Of a stretch of DNA of 64,000 bases, positions 61,237 through 64,000 are shown piece by piece. The stretch spans positions 434,001 to 498,000 of the forward strand of contig CP138355.1 in NCBI GenBank assembly GCA_033584155.1, given 5' to 3'. Both the position numbers and the translations under genes were made by a program. The DNA comes from Candidatus Electrothrix scaldis (GTDB lineage: Bacteria; Desulfobacterota; Desulfobulbia; Desulfobulbales; Desulfobulbaceae). Each line of letters starts with the position of its first letter. The stretch's first letter is position 1. The notes below the pieces were generated by a model, which had not been told where the DNA came from, did not search any database, and saw nothing but the letters and a program-made list of their open reading frames with translations.

Positions 61237-62097
61237 ATGAAAACCTTAGACCAAAAACTTAATTTTTCTTTTACAACAAATCAACAGCTTATCCAGCTGA
61301 TTGCCGAGATTGACCTGTTTCGCGGAAAATGGGATCATCTGGAGCACCTCCATCCTGTTTTTCTCCAGGAGCTGAAAGGGATGGCAACCATTCAAAGTAT
61401 TGGCTCTTCCACCCGAATTGAAGGGGCAACCCTTTCGGATGCGGAAATCGAACAGCTGATTGCCGACCTGAAGGTGAACAAGCTGGAAAACCGCGACGAG
61501 CAGGAGGTGGTGGGGTATTACGATGTGCTTGAGCTGATCTTTGATAATGCGGAAGATATTCAGTTGAGCGAAAATTACATCATGCAGCTGCATACCCTGC
61601 TGCTCAGGTATTCGACAAAAGACAGCGGCCAGAAAGGGGCCTATAAAAAGGTCTCCAACAAGGTTGTGGCAAGTTACCCGGACGGAACTCAGCGGGTCAT
61701 CTTTAATACCACTGAGCCCTATCTTGTGCCAAAAGAGATGGAGGAGCTTCTCAGCTGGACAAAAACATGCCTTGAGACTCAAAAATACCATCCGCTCTTG
61801 GTTGTCGGGCTGTTTATCTATGAATTTCTCTCCATCCATCCCTTTCATGACGGCAACGGCAGGCTTTCGCGCTTACTCACCACCTTATTGCTGATCAAAC
61901 TGGACTATGACTTTATTCAATACATCTCCTTTGAACATATCATAGAGAACCGGAAGGAAAGATATTATGCGGCCCTGATGGAATGTCAGCGCCAACGCAA
62001 TACCGATGAAGAACATCTTGATACCTGGATGCTGTTTTTTCTCAATGCGTTGAAACTGGTTACGGTGAAATTGAGTTTGAAGATGAGTAGTCGCTGA
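61237..62097 (+). CDS. Fic family protein with N-terminal inhibitory motif
   Basis: The 286-residue protein has the inhibitory motif GSSTRIEGATLSDAEI near residue 57 and an intact Fic motif HPFHDGNGRLSR near residue 201. It should carry AMP-transfer activity held off by the inhibitory glutamate. It stops soon after the catalytic core (LVTVKLSLKMSSR), shorter than the first Fic protein and without an obvious winged helix, so it may be truncated. The protease-nSTAND gene begins 8 bp later on the same strand, which suggests co-transcription. Confidence 0.88.
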   Translation: MKTLDQKLNFSFTTNQQLIQLIAEIDLFRGKWDHLEHLHPVFLQELKGMATIQSIGSSTRIEGATLSDAEIEQLIADLKVNKLENRDEQEVVGYYDVLELIFDNAEDIQLSENYIMQLHTLLLRYSTKDSGQKGAYKKVSNKVVASYPDGTQRVIFNTTEPYLVPKEMEELLSWTKTCLETQKYHPLLVVGLFIYEFLSIHPFHDGNGRLSRLLTTLLLIKLDYDFIQYISFEHIIENRKERYYAALMECQRQRNTDEEHLDTWMLFFLNALKLVTVKLSLKMSSR

Positions 62098-62104
62098 ATC
62101 TGCC

Positions 62105-64000
62105 ATGCATTCCCCCTCCCTTGAATCCGCCCTTGTTCGTATCCTGATTGATAACCAGGAGGCTCGTCGCCCTGTGGGCGCGGGTTTTCTGGTCACGTCC
62201 CGGCATATCCTCACCTGTGCCCATGTGGTCAATACCGCTCTGGGAAGAGATGAATATGCTGTTCAGCCGCCGGATACAGCAATCCTTCTCGATTTCCCCC
62301 TGCTGACCAATCGGCCTCTGTTGCGGGCAAAGGTTTTGCATTGGTTTCCTGTTCAAGAGAGTAGTTCTGTCGGTGATATTGAAGATATTGCTGTGCTGGA
62401 GCTGCTGCCGGACAGCCCTCTGCCCACTGAGGCGCAACCTCTCCCTCTTGTTGTGCCGGAGAAACAGTCCTTTTTTGATCATCGAGTCAGGATGTGCGGT
62501 TTTCCCCTCGGCGTTGATAACGGAACCTATGTCAACGGTATCCTGCAAGGAGTAACAGCCAAGGGTTGGGTGGAAATTCACCATCAGGGGAAAGAGCTGG
62601 TTGAAGGAGGTTTCAGCGGGACAGTGGTTTACTCGGCTGAAGAACATGCGGCCTTGGGCATGACGGTGAGCATCCTCAACCGGCAGAACGCCCGAGTAGC
62701 CTATATGATTCCGGCTGCTCTTTTGTTCCGAGCCTGTCCTGAAATAGATATTTTCAGCCGCTCTCTCAATCCCTACAAAGGATTAGAGGCTTTCCGGGAA
62801 AAAGATGCTCAATTCTATTTCGGCAGGGAGCCGGATGCGGATGCACTCAGAGAAACCATTGCCCGGCAGCCCTTGACCGCCGTGATCGGTGCCAGCGGGA
62901 GTGGCAAATCCTCCCTTGTCCTTGCTGGCGTGATTCCGGCCCTGCGTAAAACCGGCGACTGGCTTATTGCCGATTGTCGTCCCAAGAAGCAACCCTTTTA
63001 TGAACTGGCCGCCTGCCTTGTGCCCCTACTCTACGATGATGAATTGGAGGTAATCAAAGGGACACGGCAATGCGCTGCCGATCTGGATGCGGGCGAGTTG
63101 TCACTGTCCGACCTGATCCGTCGCATCGTACAGAAAAGCGGAGCGCGGCGGTTCATGTTGGTTATCGATCAGTTCGAAGAACTCTATACCCTGAATACGG
63201 ACAATGAGGCCCGGTGCTTTATAGACCTACTGCTGGCAGCCGGGAAGACAGAGCTGTTGCGCGCGGTGATCACCATGCGGGCGGATTTTCTCGAAACCGC
63301 ACTGCATTATAATGCCTTTGCCGAAGCCCTCAATAAGGCCTCCATCATTATTCCACCAATCAGCGAAAACGGGTTGCGCGAGGCGGTGAAAAATCCCGCT
63401 GAACTCTTCAGGGTTACCTTCGAATCTGGTCTGATTGCTTTGATTATCCGGGATGTGGGGCAAGAACCGGGTAGCCTGCCCCTGCTGGAGTTCTGCCTGA
63501 CCCAGCTTTGGGAACGGCAGGAGTTCCGCCGGATCAGCCATGATGCCTACAAGGCCATCGGCGGGGTGCAGCAGGCCTTGGCCAATCATGCCGATGCGGT
63601 CTATGCCGAGTTTACGGAACAGGAGCAGGAACACCTCCGGCATATCTTTCTCCGGCTGGTCCGTCCGGGACAGGGGACTGAGGATACCCGGCAGGTGGCG
63701 AACCTAGAGCAGATTAGGGCGGAAGATCGGGCTCTGGTCACTCGGCTGGCGGATAAACGGCTCATCGTGACCGGGCGGGATGAGGAGCGCGGGGAAGAGA
63801 CGGTCGAAGTGGTTCATGAGGCATTGATCCGCCGTTGGCGGACGCTGCGGCAATGGGTGGATGAGGAACGGGAGTTTCTGGTTTGGCAGGAAAAACTGCG
63901 GGTGTTGCTGGGTCAGTGGGAGGAAAGCGGGCAGGATGAGGGGGCTTTGTTGCGCGGATTGCCGTTGGATGAGGCGTTGCGGTGGAGGGAAACGCATGAG
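62105..64000 (+). CDS. Trypsin-like protease fused to nSTAND ATPase (runs off the window)
   Basis: The visible 632 residues begin with a trypsin-like domain: the His in ILTCAHVVN (H40), the Asp in GDIEDIAVLEL and the Ser in EGGFSGTVVYS form the triad. From about residue 220 an nSTAND domain follows, with YKGLEAFREKDAQFYFGRE, a Walker A (VIGASGSGKSSLVLAG) near residue 261 and a Walker B (MLVIDQFEELYT). A helical winged region follows. Related proteins are conflict or antiphage effectors in which repeat domains sense a trigger and the protease acts. The sensor part would be beyond the window edge. It is preceded by a Fic gene. Confidence 0.87.
   Translation, partial: MHSPSLESALVRILIDNQEARRPVGAGFLVTSRHILTCAHVVNTALGRDEYAVQPPDTAILLDFPLLTNRPLLRAKVLHWFPVQESSSVGDIEDIAVLELLPDSPLPTEAQPLPLVVPEKQSFFDHRVRMCGFPLGVDNGTYVNGILQGVTAKGWVEIHHQGKELVEGGFSGTVVYSAEEHAALGMTVSILNRQNARVAYMIPAALLFRACPEIDIFSRSLNPYKGLEAFREKDAQFYFGREPDADALRETIARQPLTAVIGASGSGKSSLVLAGVIPALRKTGDWLIADCRPKKQPFYELAACLVPLLYDDELEVIKGTRQCAADLDAGELSLSDLIRRIVQKSGARRFMLVIDQFEELYTLNTDNEARCFIDLLLAAGKTELLRAVITMRADFLETALHYNAFAEALNKASIIIPPISENGLREAVKNPAELFRVTFESGLIALIIRDVGQEPGSLPLLEFCLTQLWERQEFRRISHDAYKAIGGVQQALANHADAVYAEFTEQEQEHLRHIFLRLVRPGQGTEDTRQVANLEQIRAEDRALVTRLADKRLIVTGRDEERGEETVEVVHEALIRRWRTLRQWVDEEREFLVWQEKLRVLLGQWEESGQDEGALLRGLPLDEALRWRETHE

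Noticed and set aside
1-64000. tRNA or rRNA genes
   Set aside because: Reading through the intergenic regions I found no cloverleaf or rRNA-like segment; a dedicated search would settle it.

Overview
The window looks like chromosome of a Gram-negative, anaerobic-type deltaproteobacterium (Desulfobacterota, probably Desulfobulbales-like). This is an inference from four things: five TonB-dependent receptors, NikK/NikL-type accessory proteins, FmdE-family and two-CW proteins, and GTAACAC/GTGTTAC inverted repeats resembling deltaproteobacterial NikR sites. Base composition appears roughly balanced by eye. I see no rRNA or tRNA gene.

The dominant theme is a nickel/cobalt acquisition island at about 1-52 kb, with nearly all of its genes on the minus strand. 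Nine transcription units carry the same 20-bp imperfect palindrome at the -35 position. In six of them a second inverted repeat (NikR-type, 13-nt spacer) lies about 25-29 bp further downstream, over the expected transcription start. The units are: a TonB receptor (1-918); nikABCDE copy 1 (7774-12847, nikA frameshifted); a TonB receptor (17335-19377); a TonB receptor plus NikK-like DUF4198 protein (19758-22706); NikL-like protein plus TonB receptor (25973-28878); FmdE, methyltransferase and a FecBCD-type ABC importer (30262-34544); a secreted protein with two FmdE-like motifs (36138-37331); an approximately 11-kb operon (39276-50344) of NikO-like ATPase, two tandem nicotianamine-synthase-like enzymes, TonB receptor, methyltransferase and nikADEBC copy 2; and a NicO/RcnA-type transporter with an enormous His-rich loop (50726-51736). 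Read together, these genes could make a nicotianamine-like metallophore, import its metal complex across both membranes, and control metal levels. The pairing of two NAS-like enzymes with a full Nik importer, without a visible opine dehydrogenase, is the most interesting candidate system. Four of the promoters also share a structured leader with covarying hairpins and an overlapping small reading frame.

Accessory DNA is interleaved with the island: an orphan 9-repeat CRISPR array with one duplicated spacer (3061-3646), four sequence families of tandem repeats that all have a 23-bp period, interspersed composite palindromes, an IS66 remnant, two MITE-like elements, a duplicated and broken nucleotidyltransferase fragment flanking a DUF1016 nuclease, a Phd/VapC-type toxin-antitoxin pair, a Fic protein, an adenylate cyclase, a TPR protein and several small unknown proteins.

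Beyond 52 kb the window holds a phosphatidylserine-decarboxylase-like protein with a metallophosphoesterase, a small DUF7660-like protein, a 1790-residue alpha-2-macroglobulin, a second Fic protein and, running off the end, a trypsin-like protease fused to an nSTAND-type ATPase that resembles conflict or antiphage proteins.
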